Shown here: positions 23,690 to 34,872 of the stretch, piece after piece
How positions within the stretch are numbered: position 1 is the first letter of the stretch
Layout of the letters: every line of letters begins with the position of its first letter
Program-made: the position numbers and the translations under genes
Notes under the pieces: generated by a model
Database searches by the model: none
The model's input: only the letters and a program-made list of their open reading frames with translations
Told to the model about the DNA's origin: nothing
Assembly: GCF_000282615.1 (NCBI RefSeq)
Contig: NZ_AKIY01000204.1
Location: 1-45,328, forward strand
DNA from: Bradyrhizobium sp. YR681
Lineage (GTDB): Bacteria > Pseudomonadota > Alphaproteobacteria > Rhizobiales > Xanthobacteraceae
Length of the DNA: 45,328 nucleotides
Reading direction: 5' to 3'

Positions 23690-24877
23690 ATGACCGTTCG
23701 CGCGGGCCGGGAGTTTCTGGCCATCCCCGGGCCCACCACGATGCCTGACGAGGTGCTGCGGGCGATGCATCGTCCGGCGATCGACATCTACTCCAAGGAG
23801 ATGCACGAGCTGACCGACACCCTGCTCGCAGACATCTCGAAGCTGTTTGCGACCAAGGGCAAGTCCTACATCTACATCGCCAACGGTCACGGCGCCTGGG
23901 AAGCCGCTTTGAGCAACGTCTTGTCGCGCGGCGACAAGGTGCTGGTGCTGGAGAGCGGACGCTTCGCGATCGGCTGGGGCAACGCGGCGGCGCTGATGGG
24001 CGCCGAGGTCGAGGTGCTCAAGGGCGACTGGCGCCGCGCGGTGCGGCCGCACGAGGTCGAGGAGCGCCTGCGCCGCGACACCGAGCACAAGATCAAGGCC
24101 GTCGTCGTTGTCCAGGTCGATACGGCCTCGGGCGTGCAGAACGACATCGAGGCGATCGGCAAGGCGATCAAGGCGAGCGGTCATCCCGCTTTGTACATGG
24201 TGGACACCGTGGCCTCGCTCGGCTGCATGCCGTTCGAGATGGACAAATGGGGCGTCGACGTCGCGATGTCCGGCTCGCAGAAGGGCCTGATGACGCCGCC
24301 CGGCCTCGGCTTCGTCGCCGCCAATGCGCGCGCGCTCGAAGCGCAGAAGAAGGCCAATTTGAGCACGCCCTATTGGAGCTGGAGCGAGCGCGAGGGCACC
24401 GAGAACTATCGCAAATATGCCGGCACCGCGCCGGTGCATCTGCTGTTCGCGCTGCGCAAGGCGATCGACATGCTGCACGAGGAAGGCCTTGAAAACGCCT
24501 TCCGCCGCCACAGCCTGCTCGGCGAAGCCGCGCGGCGCGCGGTCTCCGCATGGTCGGAAGGCCAGGTGCTCGGCTTCAACGTTGCCGAAGCCAGCGAGCG
24601 CTCCAACACCGTGACCACGGTGACCGTGAGCAATGGCCACGATCCCGCGCTTCTGCAAAGCTATTGCAAGGAGAAGTGCGGCGTCGTGCTCGGCACCGGC
24701 ATCGGCGACCTCTCCGGCCGAGCCTTCCGCATCGCCCATATGGGCCACGTCAATGCGCCGATGCTGCTCGGCACGCTCGGCGTGGTCGAGATCGCGCTGA
24801 ACGCGCTGAAGATCCCGCACGGCAAGGGCGGGCTCGAGGCAGCGGTGTCGTATCTCGGCGAAGAGGTGGCGGCTTAA
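23690..24877 (+). CDS. class V aminotransferase, serine/alanine-glyoxylate type
   Basis: A 395-aa PLP enzyme. FLAIPGPTTMPDEVLRAMHR at the N-terminus, YIYIANGHGAWEAALSNVLS, the cofactor aspartate in YMVDTVASLG and the lysine K198 in SGSQKGLMTPPG identify the alanine/serine-glyoxylate aminotransferase group. These enzymes turn serine or alanine plus glyoxylate into hydroxypyruvate or pyruvate plus glycine. The ATG follows AAGGA with suitable spacing. Nothing else of the serine cycle is nearby, so the physiological donor is not settled; purine-degradation relatives (ureidoglycine-glyoxylate aminotransferase) are a less likely alternative. Confidence 0.9.
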   Translation: MTVRAGREFLAIPGPTTMPDEVLRAMHRPAIDIYSKEMHELTDTLLADISKLFATKGKSYIYIANGHGAWEAALSNVLSRGDKVLVLESGRFAIGWGNAAALMGAEVEVLKGDWRRAVRPHEVEERLRRDTEHKIKAVVVVQVDTASGVQNDIEAIGKAIKASGHPALYMVDTVASLGCMPFEMDKWGVDVAMSGSQKGLMTPPGLGFVAANARALEAQKKANLSTPYWSWSEREGTENYRKYAGTAPVHLLFALRKAIDMLHEEGLENAFRRHSLLGEAARRAVSAWSEGQVLGFNVAEASERSNTVTTVTVSNGHDPALLQSYCKEKCGVVLGTGIGDLSGRAFRIAHMGHVNAPMLLGTLGVVEIALNALKIPHGKGGLEAAVSYLGEEVAA

Positions 24878-24915
24878 TACACCGCCGTCGTCCCTCCAGA
24901 CACGTTGCTCCTTCT

Positions 24916-25074
24916 TCCTTCTCCCCTTGCGGGAGAAGGTGGCGCGAAGCGCCGGATGAGGGGTCTCTCTCCGCACCAACAACTGCAAGACTCGTGGAGA
25001 GAGACCCCTCACCCGTCTCGCCGCTGCGCGGCGAGCCACCCTCTCCCACAAGGGGAGAGGGGGAAGATCAGCGC
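24916..25074. repeat. palindromic intergenic repeat (CTCCCCTTGCGGGAGAAGG type), copy 1
   Basis: CTTCTCCCCTTGCGGGAGAA and ATGAGGGGTCTCTCTCC face GGAGAGAGACCCCTCACCC and CTCTCCCACAAGGGGAGAGG in inverse. It lies between convergent genes. A related copy is at 27742-27890. Confidence 0.75.
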
Positions 25075-26174
25075 TCGACGCGATAGGCTTCGACCTGCAC
25101 CTTCAGCTCGTTCAATGAAGCAAGCGGCGCCTTCGGATCGACCCGATACTCTCCGCTTCTCAGCCATCCCAGCACCATCGCATCCACCACGGGCGAATGG
25201 TGGATGACGTCGCTGTAATTATCGAGATCGTGCGTCACCGCCTTGATCGCGCGGAAATCGTGCAGCCGTACGTTGGGAAGCTGCGTCAGGCGCGTCGCAA
25301 CCACCGCCGTAACATCCGTGACGATCTTCAGCGTCGGTGGTGACGCATCGCGCATCGCGACGAATTGCAGGATCGAATAGGGCGGGAAGTAGATGTCGAA
25401 GGTCACGTCCGGATGGCGCGTGATCAGGCCGACGACGTCGCGCTCGAAATGCCTGACCATGGCGTCGTAGCTGTAGCCTTCGCCGAGGAAGCGGCTGCGC
25501 ACGGGATCGGTGATGTAGGCGAAAGCGGCGAGCGCCCGCTTCGCATTGTAGCCGTTCGCGACGTCGAAGTCCCGCGGCAGCGCGTAGATGTCGTCGACGT
25601 CGGACAGCGCGAACCTGACGGGGAGATAAGGCGCCGCCCGGCTCAGCGGCGCGCGCAATGGCGGAACGGAGCGCAGCAGCGCGAACAGGGATTCCTTCGC
25701 CATCGCGGCGCTGAACAGATAGGACGCGATGCCCTTGGTCGTCCTGCGATAGAGATCGACGGAGAGATACGGATCCGCCTCGATATCCGCGGCGTCGACA
25801 AAGCTGAAATCGTCCATCGCCCAGACCACGCGCCTTGCGCCGCGGTCGATCGCCTGCTCCAGCACGAAGGCCTGCTGGCGTGAATTGGAGCCGGTCATGG
25901 CGAGCTTGAGCGAGTGAACACCGAGCGCGCGGTCGATGTCGCTCTGGCGGTAATGGATCGCGAGCGAGGTGCCCATGAAGGCCGTGTCGAAGGACTGGCT
26001 GCGGATCAGCCCTGCATTCTGCACGCGCGTGTCGTCGGAATAGAAGGCGGCCACGAGTCGCGAGGGGCGGAACAGCTGCAGGGGATCGACGACATAGGTG
26101 AGCGCCGCCGCACCCAGCACGCAGGCGATGCTCGCGAAGAAAAGACGCTTCAGATTGGTGAACGAGCCCTGCAT
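25068..26174 (-). CDS. partner protein of the MBOAT acyltransferase (AlgJ/DltD-like role)
   Basis: A 368-aa protein with an N-terminal membrane anchor (RLFFASIACVLGAAALTYVV), the rest probably periplasmic. FMGTSLAIHYRQSDID resembles the first block of SGNH-type hydrolases and of proteins that work with MBOAT acyltransferases. YSDVIHHSPVVDAMV near the C-terminus supplies a D-x-x-H that could complete the catalytic site. The ATG overlaps the stop of the MBOAT gene (ATGA), which argues for a shared complex. I could not match it to a named family with certainty. The likely role is the final periplasmic acyl transfer to a polysaccharide. Confidence 0.75.
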   Translation of the reverse strand: MQGSFTNLKRLFFASIACVLGAAALTYVVDPLQLFRPSRLVAAFYSDDTRVQNAGLIRSQSFDTAFMGTSLAIHYRQSDIDRALGVHSLKLAMTGSNSRQQAFVLEQAIDRGARRVVWAMDDFSFVDAADIEADPYLSVDLYRRTTKGIASYLFSAAMAKESLFALLRSVPPLRAPLSRAAPYLPVRFALSDVDDIYALPRDFDVANGYNAKRALAAFAYITDPVRSRFLGEGYSYDAMVRHFERDVVGLITRHPDVTFDIYFPPYSILQFVAMRDASPPTLKIVTDVTAVVATRLTQLPNVRLHDFRAIKAVTHDLDNYSDVIHHSPVVDAMVLGWLRSGEYRVDPKAPLASLNELKVQVEAYRVER

Positions 26175-27610
26175 CAGAACCGGAAATAGATGAATTCGCT
26201 GTGGCTCTGGATGCCGAGAAGCCCGAACGCCAGCACCAGCGACGCGCCATAGAGGAATAACGGCCGCATCCGCCCCGCCTTAAGGTTCTCGCCGACCCGG
26301 CGATTGCCGTGATCGTAGCCCATGATCGCCTGCGTGTTCGGCGCCAGCCACACCAGCGACGCATAGACCGCGACCATCACCAACGCAGCGATCTCCACGC
26401 GGCCGAGGACGATGTTCGTTGGGCTGGACATGGCGCGGAGGATCAGCAAGGCCCAATCGACCCGTTCGGCGCGGAAGAACACCCAGGCGACGACGACGGC
26501 CAGGAAGGTCAGCACCGCACCTGCGATACGGACCGGGCGCGCAAGCGGCGTCGGAACATTCGGCACCAGCGCGTTGAAGGCGTGGTTCAGGCAGAGATAG
26601 GCCCCGTGCAGCGCGCCCCAAATGACAAAGGTCCAGGCCGCACCGTGCCAGAGCCCGCCGAGCAGCATCGTGATCAGCAGATTGACGTAGCGCAGCACCC
26701 GGCCGTGACGGTTGCCGCCGAGCGGAATGTAGAGATAGTCGCGCAGGAATTGCGACAAGGTCATGTGCCAACGGCGCCAGAACTCGACGATGCTGGTGGC
26801 CTTGTAGGGCGAGTTGAAATTGACCGGCAGGAAGATGCCGAACATCAGCGATATCCCGATTGCCATGTCCGAATAGCCGGAGAAGTCGAAATAGAGCTGG
26901 AACGTGTAGGCGAGAGCCCCGAGCCAGGCCTGATCGAAACTCGGCGCACGCGCGTCGAAGGCGAGTGCGACCAGCGGCTGGATGCCGTCGGCAAGGCAGG
27001 TCTTCTTGAACAGGCCGATCGCAAAGATGATGACACCGCACAGCATCAGATGCGCGTGCGGATGTTTTGACTCCTCCCGCTCGAATTGCGGGATCATGTC
27101 CTTGTGGTGAAGGATCGGGCCCGCGATCAGATGCGGGAAATACGTCACGAACAGCGCGTAATGGGGCAGCGCATAGGCTGCGACCTGGCCGCGCCAGGCA
27201 TCCACGAGGAACGCGATCTGCGTGAAGGTGTAGAAGGAGATTCCGACCGGCAGCAGGATGTGGACCGCGACATGCGTGCCGGCCAGCGCGTTGATGTTCT
27301 CGGTCACGAAGCCGGCATATTTGAAGATGCCGAGCACGAGGAGATCGCCGGCGACGCCGAGCGTGAGCGCCGCCTTTCGTTGCGACGGGCCGAGCTTCGC
27401 CACGATGAGGAGATGGCCGACGCCGTAGTTGAAGGCGATCGAGAGCAGCAGCAGGGCCACGAACTGCCAATTGCCGATGGCATAGAAGGCGAGCGAGGCC
27501 AGCGCCAGCCAGATCACCGGGGTCAGATTGCTGCTCCGCCCCAGCCAGAAATAGCCGGCCAGCACGACCGGCAGGAACAGCAGGATGAACGGGTAGGAAT
27601 TGAACAGCAT
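26174..27610 (-). CDS. MBOAT-family O-acyltransferase (AlgI-like)
   Basis: A 478-aa polytopic membrane protein with about ten to twelve hydrophobic segments. The AlgI hallmark VEFWRRWHMTLSQFLRDYLY is followed by IPLGGNRHG, and the catalytic histidine region reads GGLWHGAAWTFVIWG. Such proteins move acyl (usually acetyl) groups across the membrane to decorate alginate, teichoic acids or other polysaccharides. It is the first gene of a two-gene operon with the anchored protein at 25068. The acceptor cannot be inferred, as no polysaccharide synthesis genes are present in the window. Confidence 0.93.
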   Translation of the reverse strand: MLFNSYPFILLFLPVVLAGYFWLGRSSNLTPVIWLALASLAFYAIGNWQFVALLLLSIAFNYGVGHLLIVAKLGPSQRKAALTLGVAGDLLVLGIFKYAGFVTENINALAGTHVAVHILLPVGISFYTFTQIAFLVDAWRGQVAAYALPHYALFVTYFPHLIAGPILHHKDMIPQFEREESKHPHAHLMLCGVIIFAIGLFKKTCLADGIQPLVALAFDARAPSFDQAWLGALAYTFQLYFDFSGYSDMAIGISLMFGIFLPVNFNSPYKATSIVEFWRRWHMTLSQFLRDYLYIPLGGNRHGRVLRYVNLLITMLLGGLWHGAAWTFVIWGALHGAYLCLNHAFNALVPNVPTPLARPVRIAGAVLTFLAVVVAWVFFRAERVDWALLILRAMSSPTNIVLGRVEIAALVMVAVYASLVWLAPNTQAIMGYDHGNRRVGENLKAGRMRPLFLYGASLVLAFGLLGIQSHSEFIYFRF

Positions 27611-27741
27611 CAGGCTGGACCGGCGGCGAGGATATGGAGCCTAAAGCATACAAGGGGGCGATCAACAACCCGGCGAACTGGCGCAGTCCCGCTGGCAATT
27701 TGCGGAATCAGGACGATATAAGGTGGAACACGCGTAGCCTC

Positions 27742-27890
27742 TTCTCCCTCTCCCCGTTCTTACGGGGAGAGGGTTGGGGTGAGGGGCTCTCTCCACGGAT
27801 GAGACTGCGGATGGACCTGTGCCCCCTCACCCGGATTGCATCTTCGATGCAATCCGACCTCTCCCCGCAAGCGGGGCGAGGTAAGGAAGA
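27742..27890. repeat. palindromic intergenic repeat, copy 2 of the CTCCCC type
   Basis: CTCCCTCTCCCCGTTCTTAC and GTGAGGGGCTCTCTCC are followed in inverse by CCCCCTCACCCGG and CCTCTCCCCGCAAGCGGGGC. It shares blocks with 24916-25074. It fills most of the 313-base gap 27611-27923, which otherwise holds only upstream sequences of the two divergent genes. Confidence 0.75.
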
Positions 27891-27923
27891 GGCGCAGCGC
27901 GAATACGAGATGATGAGGACCGA

Positions 27924-30029
27924 GTGACCCAAGCCAAAACACCTTCCCAGCCCCCCGTCGCCCCCCGCCGGCCGCATTCCTTTACGCATCACGGCATCAC
28001 CGTGACCGACGACTATGCCTGGCTGAAGGACGAGAAATGGCAGGAGGTGTTGCGCGAGCCCAAAGTGCTCGGCCCTGATATCCGCAAATATCTGGATGAG
28101 GAGAACGTCTACACCGAGAGCCTGCTCGGCCACACCGCTGGCTTGCAGAAGACGCTGGTTCGCGAGATGCGCGGGCGCATCAAGGAGGACGATTCCAGCG
28201 TGCCGTCGCCGGACGGGCCGTTCGCCTATTTCCGCAGGTTTCGCGAGGGCGGGCAGCACGAGCTGTTCGGCCGTATGCCGCGCGACGGCGGCGAGAGCCA
28301 TATCGTGCTCGACGGCGACGCGCTCGCAAAGGACCACAAATATTTCAAGTTCGGCGGCAGCCGGCACTCGAACGATCACAAGCTGCAGGCGTGGAGCGCC
28401 GACACCAAGGGCTCCGAATATTTTTCGATCCGCGTCCGCGACTGGGCGACCGGCAAGGATTTTGACGATGTCGTCGAGGAGACCGATGGCGGCGTGGTCT
28501 GGGCTGCGGATGCAAAATCCTTCTTCTACGTGAAGCTCGACGACAACCATCGCCCGATGCAGGTGTGGCGGCACAAGCTCGGCACCAGACAGGCCGACGA
28601 CACGCTCGTCTACGAGGAGCAGGATTCCGGCTGGTTCACCCATCTGCACGAGAGCACCAGCGGCCGCTTCTGCGTGATCGCCGGCGGCGACCACGAGACC
28701 TCCGAGCAGCGGCTGATCGATCTCGCCGACCCCGAGGCACCGCCGCGCCTGGTCGCGGCGCGCGAGGAAGGCGTGCAATATTCGCTGGCCGATCGCGGCG
28801 ACGAGCTGTTCATCCTCACCAACGCCGACGACGCCATCGACTTCAAGATCGTCACCGCGCCGCTCGGCGCGCCCGAGCGCAAGAACTGGCGCGATCTGAT
28901 CCCCTATCGTCCGGGCATCTACATCATCGACCTCGATCTCTATGCCGGCCATCTGGTGCGGCTGGAGCGCGCCAATGCGCTGCCGTCGATCGTGATCCGC
29001 GATCTCACGACGAAGGAGGAGCACGCCATCGCCTTCGACGAGGCCGCCTATTCGCTGGATACGATGGGCTCCTACGAGTTCGACACGACGAATCTGCGCT
29101 TGGCTTATTCGTCGATGACGACGCCGTCGGAAGTCTATGATTACGACATGGTCAAGCGGACGCGCACCCTGCGCAAGCGCCAGGAAATCCCGTCCGGCCA
29201 CGACGCCGCCGACTACGTCACCACGCGCATCATGGCGAAGGCGCTAGACGGCGCCGAGGTGCCGGTGTCGATCCTGTATCGCCGCGGCCTGAAGCTCGAC
29301 GGCACGGCGCCGCTGCTGCTGTACGGCTATGGCTCCTACGGCATGGCGATGCCGGCCTCGTTCAACGCCAACCGCCTGTCGCTGGTCGATCGCGGCTTCG
29401 TCTATGCCATCGCCCATATCCGCGGCGGCGCCGACAAGGGCTGGGGCTGGTATCTCGACGGCAAGCGCGAGAAGAAGACCAACTCGTTCGACGACTTTGC
29501 CGCCAGCGCCCGCGCGCTGATCGACGCAAAATACACCAGCGCAAAGCGCATCGTCGGCCATGGCGGCTCGGCCGGCGGCATGCTGATGGGCGCAGTGGCG
29601 AACCGCGCCGGCGAGCTGTTCGCCGGCATCGTCGCCGAAGTGCCGTTCGTCGACGTGCTCAACACCATGCTCGACGACACGCTGCCGCTGACGCCGCCGG
29701 AATGGCCCGAATGGGGCAACCCGATCGAGAGCGAAAAGGATTTCAGGACGATCCTGTCGTATTCGCCCTATGACAACGTCGCGGCAAAGGAGTATCCCGC
29801 GATCCTGGCGATGGGCGGGCTGACCGATCCGCGCGTGACCTACTGGGAGCCGGCGAAATGGATCGCGCGCCTGCGCGCCACCATGAGCGGCGGCGGCCCG
29901 GTGCTCTTGCGCACCAACATGGGCGCCGGCCATGGCGGCGCTTCGGGGCGCTTCGACCGGCTCGACGAAGTCGCGATCGTGTACGCATTCGCGCTGTGGG
30001 CGGCGGGGATGGCGGAGCCCGGGGTGTAA
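27924..30029 (+). CDS. prolyl oligopeptidase family serine peptidase (S9A)
   Basis: A 701-aa cytosolic S9 peptidase of the oligopeptidase B/prolyl oligopeptidase type. The N-terminal segment HHGITVTDDYAWLKDEKW is typical, a seven-bladed propeller region follows (about 70-400), and the C-terminal alpha/beta-hydrolase domain carries the nucleophile in VGHGGSAGGMLMG. Likely acid and base are the D of GLTDPRV and the H of GAGHGGASGRF. No signal peptide is present. The start is a GTG with GAGGA six bases before it. The enzyme should cut short peptides after basic or proline residues; which of these cannot be told from motifs alone. Confidence 0.93.
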   Translation: MTQAKTPSQPPVAPRRPHSFTHHGITVTDDYAWLKDEKWQEVLREPKVLGPDIRKYLDEENVYTESLLGHTAGLQKTLVREMRGRIKEDDSSVPSPDGPFAYFRRFREGGQHELFGRMPRDGGESHIVLDGDALAKDHKYFKFGGSRHSNDHKLQAWSADTKGSEYFSIRVRDWATGKDFDDVVEETDGGVVWAADAKSFFYVKLDDNHRPMQVWRHKLGTRQADDTLVYEEQDSGWFTHLHESTSGRFCVIAGGDHETSEQRLIDLADPEAPPRLVAAREEGVQYSLADRGDELFILTNADDAIDFKIVTAPLGAPERKNWRDLIPYRPGIYIIDLDLYAGHLVRLERANALPSIVIRDLTTKEEHAIAFDEAAYSLDTMGSYEFDTTNLRLAYSSMTTPSEVYDYDMVKRTRTLRKRQEIPSGHDAADYVTTRIMAKALDGAEVPVSILYRRGLKLDGTAPLLLYGYGSYGMAMPASFNANRLSLVDRGFVYAIAHIRGGADKGWGWYLDGKREKKTNSFDDFAASARALIDAKYTSAKRIVGHGGSAGGMLMGAVANRAGELFAGIVAEVPFVDVLNTMLDDTLPLTPPEWPEWGNPIESEKDFRTILSYSPYDNVAAKEYPAILAMGGLTDPRVTYWEPAKWIARLRATMSGGGPVLLRTNMGAGHGGASGRFDRLDEVAIVYAFALWAAGMAEPGV

Positions 30030-30060
30030 GAGCTCCAGCGTAGCAACACATTGATCTTGT

Positions 30061-30193
30061 CGTCCCCGCGTAGGCGGGGACCCATAACCCCAGGGAGTAG
30101 TTGCGGCGCAAGCTGCTTACTCCGAGTCTTCATCAAACTTCTCCCTGCGGTTATGGGTCCCGGGCTCGCGCTTTGCGCGCCCCGGGACGACAG
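30061..30193. repeat. palindromic intergenic repeat (GACCCATAACC type), copy 1
   Basis: GACCCATAACCCCAGGGAG pairs with CTCCCTGCGGTTATGGGTC (18 of 19 positions) with further GC-rich hairpins on both flanks (CCCCGCGTAGGCGGGG; CCGGGCTCGCGC with GCGCGCCCCGGG). It separates convergent genes. A relative lies at 32140-32258. Confidence 0.78.
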
Positions 30194-30236
30194 TGAGGTT
30201 GTGGGGCGAGTTATGGCCACAACCCATCGCCTCACC

Positions 30237-31328
30237 TCACACCGCGCCGTGCGCCTCGACATACAGCGCGTACACCGAGTGGCTGCTCGCCATATAAAGC
30301 CGGTTGTTCTTGGGCCCACCGAAGCAGAGATTGGCGCAGCGTTCGGGCAGCTTGATGAAAGCGAGCGGCTTGCCGTCGGCGTTGAACACCATCACGCCGT
30401 CGAGATCTTCCGACTTGCCCTTGAGCTGATAGACCTTGCGGCCGCCGACATCGCTCGGCTCGGACTGCAGTGCGCCGTTGGAGCCCCAGCCGCACCAGAG
30501 ATTGCCGTCGCGATCGACGCGAAAACCGTCGAGCGAGGCCTGGTCGGCGGCGTCGATCAGCTTGGTCTTGCCGCTGAGCGAGCCGTCGTCGCCGACATTG
30601 TAGCTCCAGATGCTGCGGTTCGGCGTGCCCTTCCATTCGACGATGTAGAGCTTCTTCTCGTCCGGCGAGAAGGCGAGCCCGTTGGGATTGACGAGGTCGG
30701 TGAGGACCGCGCTGATCTTGCCGTCCTTGGCGATGCGATAGACGTTGGTGGTGGCCTGCTCGGCCTTCTCCTTCTTGCCTTCCCATTCGCCATTGATGCC
30801 GAACAGCGGATCGGTGAACCAGATGCTGTCGTCGGACTTCACCACGATGTCGTTCGGCGCATTCAGCCGCTTGCCCTCGAACTTGTCGGCGAGCACCGTG
30901 ATCTTGCCGTCCTTCTCGGTGCGGGTGATGCGGCGGGTGACGGAGTGCTCGCAGCTGACGAGGCGGCCCTGGCGGTCGCGCGCATTGCCATTGGCGTAAT
31001 TGGCGTTGGCGCGGAACACGCTGGTCTGCCCGGTGTTCTCGTCGAACTTCATGATCCGGTTGTTGGGAATGTCGGAGAACAAGAGATAGCCGCCCTCGGG
31101 GAAATAGGCCGGACCTTCGGCCCAGCGCATGCCGGTCGCGACCTGCTCCACCGTCGAGGAATAGAGCCGGTATTTTCCAAAGCCGGGATCGAGGATCTGG
31201 ACGGCGGGATCAGGATAGCGCTGGTTCGGCGTGAACGGGAACGATTGGGCACCGGCGGCGCGAGCGAGAAGCGCGGACGCCGCTGCTGCGCCAGCCCCGG
31301 CCATGAGGTTACGTCGCGTGAAATTCAT
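30237..31328 (-). CDS. exported SMP-30/gluconolactonase-family protein
   Basis: A 363-aa six-bladed propeller of the SMP-30/Gnl/LRE family. The N-terminus is a twin-arginine signal (NFTRRNLMAGAGAAAAS...AGAQS), so the protein is folded in the cytoplasm, often with metal, and exported. Family motifs include MRWAEGPAYFPEGGYLLFSD, NGNARDRQGRLVSCEH, RLNAPNDIVVKSDDSIWFTD and DLVNPNGLAFSPDEKKLYIV, with the metal-binding E, N and D in place. It hydrolyses sugar lactones. It is the last gene of the minus-strand catabolic locus, with a good GGGAGGA ribosome site. It would supply the acid for the dehydratase at 32265, although it acts in the periplasm. Confidence 0.9.
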   Translation of the reverse strand: MNFTRRNLMAGAGAAAASALLARAAGAQSFPFTPNQRYPDPAVQILDPGFGKYRLYSSTVEQVATGMRWAEGPAYFPEGGYLLFSDIPNNRIMKFDENTGQTSVFRANANYANGNARDRQGRLVSCEHSVTRRITRTEKDGKITVLADKFEGKRLNAPNDIVVKSDDSIWFTDPLFGINGEWEGKKEKAEQATTNVYRIAKDGKISAVLTDLVNPNGLAFSPDEKKLYIVEWKGTPNRSIWSYNVGDDGSLSGKTKLIDAADQASLDGFRVDRDGNLWCGWGSNGALQSEPSDVGGRKVYQLKGKSEDLDGVMVFNADGKPLAFIKLPERCANLCFGGPKNNRLYMASSHSVYALYVEAHGAV

Positions 31329-31402
31329 GAGAATCCTCCCTGCTTGATAAAAGGCCGGCGCTTGCTGCGCCGGCTCGTTTCTTGACGTGAGTTAGTTTCC
31401 GT

Positions 31403-32122
31403 TTAGCGGCCGTTCTTCTTCCGCCATTCCGCAAAGTCGGTGAGCGTCTGCGAATCGGTGGCGGGATAGAGACCGAAAATGCCGCGGCCCTTGTTGACTT
31501 CCTCGGTGACGAAGTCCTCGAACGCCGTCATCTCGAAGGTCTCGTTGGCGATGTCGTCGGCGAGATGCGCGGGGATCACGATGACGCCGTCACTGTCGCC
31601 CAGAATGACGTCGCCTGGAAACACTGGCGCGTCGCCACAGCCGATCGGCACGTTGATCTCGATGGCCTGATGCAAGGTCAGGTTGGTCGGCGCGCTGGGG
31701 CGATGGTGGTAGGCGGGAATGCCGAGTTTTGCGATCTCGGCAGAATCGCGAAAGCCGCCGTCGGTGACGACGCCAGCGACGCCGCGCTTCATCAATCGCG
31801 TGACGAGAATCGCGCCGGCCGAAGCCGCGCGCGCGTCCTTGCGGCTGTCCATCACCAGCACCGAACCGGGCGGACAATCCTCGACCGCCTTGCGCTGCGG
31901 ATGCGAGCGGTCCTTGAACACGTCGATGGTGTTGAGATCCTCGCGCGCCGGCATGTAGCGCAGCGTGAAGGCCTCGCCGACCATGGTCGGCTGGTCGGCG
32001 CCGAGCGGGTGCACGTCCTGGATCATCTGGATGCGCAGACCGCGCTTGAACAGGGCGGTTGCGACCGTGGCCGTGGAGACGGATTTGAGTTTTGTGCGGG
32101 TGGCTTCGGAAAGTTTGGACAT
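31403..32122 (-). CDS. RraA-like family protein, probable aldolase/decarboxylase
   Basis: A 239-aa member of the RraA family, which includes HMG/CHA aldolases and oxaloacetate decarboxylases as well as the RNase E regulator RraA. GVVTDGGFRDSAEIAKLGIP contains the GxxRD substrate/metal signature, and FPGDVILGDSDGVIVIP is also typical. It is longer than the E. coli RNase regulator of about 160 aa, which favours a metabolic enzyme. It lies between a sugar-acid dehydratase and a lactonase, so cleavage of a 2-keto-3-deoxy acid is the natural reading. The dehydratase gene is 142 bases upstream, separated by a repeat, and the lactonase 74 bases downstream. Confidence 0.88.
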   Translation of the reverse strand: MSKLSEATRTKLKSVSTATVATALFKRGLRIQMIQDVHPLGADQPTMVGEAFTLRYMPAREDLNTIDVFKDRSHPQRKAVEDCPPGSVLVMDSRKDARAASAGAILVTRLMKRGVAGVVTDGGFRDSAEIAKLGIPAYHHRPSAPTNLTLHQAIEINVPIGCGDAPVFPGDVILGDSDGVIVIPAHLADDIANETFEMTAFEDFVTEEVNKGRGIFGLYPATDSQTLTDFAEWRKKNGR

Positions 32123-32139
32123 CGCGTTCTCTCTCTTTC

Positions 32140-32258
32140 GTCATTCCGGGGCGCGCGTAGCGCGAGCTATGGTGCGCAATTGCGCACCTGAGAATCCATA
32201 CTCCCGATCGTGGTTATGGATTCCGGGCTCATCGCTTCGCGATGCCCCGGAATGACAG
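32140..32258. repeat. palindromic intergenic repeat, copy 2 of the ATAACC type
   Basis: GTCATTCCGGGGCGCGCGTA at the left and CGATGCCCCGGAATGAC at the right are inverted, with GTGCGCAATTGCGCAC (a perfect palindrome, 32172-32187) and GGTTATGGATTCCGGGCTC inside. It lies within the catabolic operon between dehydratase and RraA genes, so it may cause partial termination or mRNA processing. Confidence 0.78.
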
Positions 32259-32264
32259 GGGTGG

Positions 32265-33997
<1,733 letters not shown>

Positions 33998-34001
<4 letters not shown>

Positions 34002-34861
34002 GATTGGGTGCCCCATTTCTGGACGGTATTCCGCTCGATGGCGCGGAAGATCAGGTTTTCGACAAAAAGCCCGATGATAATCACCGTCAAGAGGCCCGCG
34101 AACACTGCGGGTATGTCGAGGAGGTTGCGGTTCTCGAAGATGAACCAGCCGAGCCCGCCCTGCCCCGATGACACGCCAAACACCAGCTCGGCCGCGATCA
34201 GGGTGCGCCAGGCAAACGCCCAGCCGATCTTCAGGCCGGTGAGGATGGAGCCGAAGGCCGCCGGGATCAGGATCTTCGCCACATAGGGCAGCCCGCGCAG
34301 GCCGTAATTGCGGCCGACCATGCGCAGCGTGTTGGACACGCTCTTGAAGCCGGAATGGGTGTTGAGCGCGACCGGCCACAGCACCGAATGGATCAGCACG
34401 AAGACGAGGCTGCCATTGCCGAGCCCGAACCAGATCAGGGCCAGCGGCAACAGCGCGATCGCCGGCAGCGGGTTGAACATCGCCGTCACCGTCTCCAGGA
34501 AGTCGGTGCCGATCCGGGTGGAGATGGCGAGCACGGTGAAGATGGCGGCGAGCACGATGCCGGCCGAATAGCCCATGAACAGCACCTTCAGCGAGGCCCA
34601 GGCGCGCAGCGGAATGGTGCCGTCCTTGACGCGGTCCCACAGCGTCGCGATCGTATCGTGCAGCGTCGGAAACAGCAGGGGGTTGTCGAGGGTGAGGCCG
34701 TAGGCTTCCCAGACCGCCGCCAGGAACAGGATGATGACCGTCTTGCGGACAAATCCGTCGTTCCACAAGAGTTCGGGCACGCTGAGCTTGCGCTCGACCT
34801 CGGCTGCGCCTCCGGTGGCTGCAACTGGCGCGTCACGCAGCAATATTCTGGCTTCGCCCAT
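33998..34861 (-). CDS. ABC transporter permease, SsuC/TauC family
   Basis: A 287-aa inner-membrane permease with about six hydrophobic segments. The EAA-type coupling loop reads GLRGLPYVAKILIPAAFGSI, followed by LKIGWAFAWRTLIAAELVFG, as in the nitrate/sulfonate/taurine transporter group. ATG 34861 is preferred over a TTG at 34876 because AAGGAG lies about six bases before it. The start lies 12 bases after the ATPase stop and its own stop overlaps the dehydratase start. It forms a complete importer with the genes at 34873 and 35634. Confidence 0.92.
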
Positions 34862-34872
34862 GGCCGGCTCCT

